64,000 nt of DNA. Source: Bacillus thuringiensis (lineage in GTDB: Bacteria; Bacillota; Bacilli; Bacillales; Bacillaceae_G). This document shows, piece after piece, positions 63,539-64,000 of the stretch; position 1 is the first letter of the stretch, and each line of letters begins with the position of its first letter. The notes under the pieces were generated by a model. The model worked only from the letters and a program-made list of their open reading frames with translations. It ran no database searches and had not been told where the DNA came from. A program made the position numbers and the translations under genes. The stretch spans positions 913,938 to 977,937 of the forward strand of contig NZ_JACYOF010000001.1 of assembly GCF_014932895.1 (NCBI RefSeq), written 5' to 3'.

Positions 63539-64000
63539 ATGAAAGGAAATCGTTCGCTTCATTACATTTTTTGGCGTTGGCATTTTTATGCTGGGCTTTT
63601 TATTACGCCGCTTCTTATTACTTTGTCACTGAGCGGAATTGGGTATTTATTTCGGGAAGAAGTTGAAGATTTCATCTATAAAGATTTATATTTTGGGAAG
63701 AGCTCCCAAACAGAATCTATTCCGATGTCTGATTCTATTTCATTAACAGAGAAAAAATATCCACATTATAGTGTGACGAAAATTAGTGAGTTTAATGGGG
63801 ATTACAATACGAGACTTACAATTGCAAATGAATATACTGGACAACAAAAATATGTGTATTTAGATGGCAATAATCAAATTGTTGGGGATCAAAATGCAAG
63901 TGAAACGTTTGCCAATATAATGCGGGAATTACATAGTTCCCTTTTAGTTGGTGGTACTGTCGTCAACTACACTGTAGAACTCGCGGCGTGCTGGACAATC
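63539..64000 (+). CDS. PepSY-associated membrane protein (3' end outside window)
   Basis: The first 154 codons are present, with no stop before the window end. Basic N-terminus and first membrane segment IFWRWHFYAGLFITPLLITLSLSG, then SGIGYLFREEVEDFIYKDL, is the hallmark of the PepSY-TM (PiuB-like) family. A PepSY-type stretch YPHYSVTKISEFNG...YVYLDGNNQIVGDQNASE follows, then the next segment begins (ELHSSLLVGGTVVNYTVELAACWT). Related proteins are iron-regulated and may reduce ferric siderophores. ATG at 63539 is behind AGGGGA. No Fur box was confirmed. Confidence 0.85.
   Translation, partial: MKGNRSLHYIFWRWHFYAGLFITPLLITLSLSGIGYLFREEVEDFIYKDLYFGKSSQTESIPMSDSISLTEKKYPHYSVTKISEFNGDYNTRLTIANEYTGQQKYVYLDGNNQIVGDQNASETFANIMRELHSSLLVGGTVVNYTVELAACWTI

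Overview
The window is Bacillus cereus-group chromosome (B. cereus, B. thuringiensis or B. anthracis type). Gene order over the first 27 kb follows the Bacillus subtilis ytp-yto-ytn-ytm-amyX-pepV-ytgP-ytfP block. The spore and exosporium genes, the gerI germinant receptor, the low GC content and copies of a bcr1-like interspersed repeat all point to the same group. No plasmid, prophage, insertion sequence, CRISPR, rRNA or tRNA gene was seen. Everything is ordinary chromosome with small strain-variable spots.

Layout. 0-1 kb: two acetyltransferase genes, the first cut by the window edge, behind a perfect 48-bp palindrome. 1.2-8.5 kb: murC, a short nicotinate phosphoribosyltransferase and a strongly repeat-expanded FtsK-family translocase (SftA). 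8.7-25 kb: a cell-wall amidase lipoprotein, ytpR-ytpQ, ytpP, a DUF84 NTPase, the M42 aminopeptidase ytoP, ytzB, lactonase ytnP, trmB, ytzH, ytmP, pullulanase amyX, an RNA ligase-like phosphodiesterase, pepV, ytzE, a pseudouridine synthase and the lipid II flippase murJ/ytgP. 25-31 kb: ytfP, a 14-TM drug exporter, an SRPBCC-ArsR pair with a visible operator, a 75-aa orphan behind a large hairpin, a cse60 operon and a CarD-like regulator. 31-38.4 kb: a DUF3888-glcU-gdh operon (spore glucose metabolism), then a molybdenum cofactor cluster: moaD, moaE, mobB, moeA, then moaC on the other strand, then moeB and moaA. 38.6-48 kb is spore-rich: a BclA-like exosporium protein with a very short collagen region, two GerPA-like proteins, a rhodanese, a MetX-like hydrolase, the gerIA-gerIB-gerIC receptor operon, a MazG-like protein and a histidine/glutamine/glycine-rich repeat protein. 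48-64 kb: leuS with a T-box leader, an MFS exporter, the KhtTU potassium/proton antiporter, a degenerate tyrosine recombinase, a BceAB-type ABC transporter, a small SASP-like gene, ytzC, the tRNA-modification pair ytqA-ytqB, a second ABC transporter, a racemase and the start of a PepSY membrane protein.

Most transcription units end in clear intrinsic terminators, many overlapping the stop codon. Two dispersed repeat families lie between genes. One is bcr1-like, with six copies, some decayed. The other is an unnamed 40-100 bp family (core ATATCAGCGATTTT), found five times and always next to a gene-end terminator. Three genes carry in-frame tandem repeats that look prone to length change: sftA, gerIA and the His-rich gene. 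I found no clear new defence or mobile system. The best leads are the palindrome, the 3'-end repeat family, the higher-order repeats in sftA, the hairpin leader at 29.5 kb, the truncated signal-peptide ORF beside a bcr1 copy, and the exosporium/GerP-like cluster.
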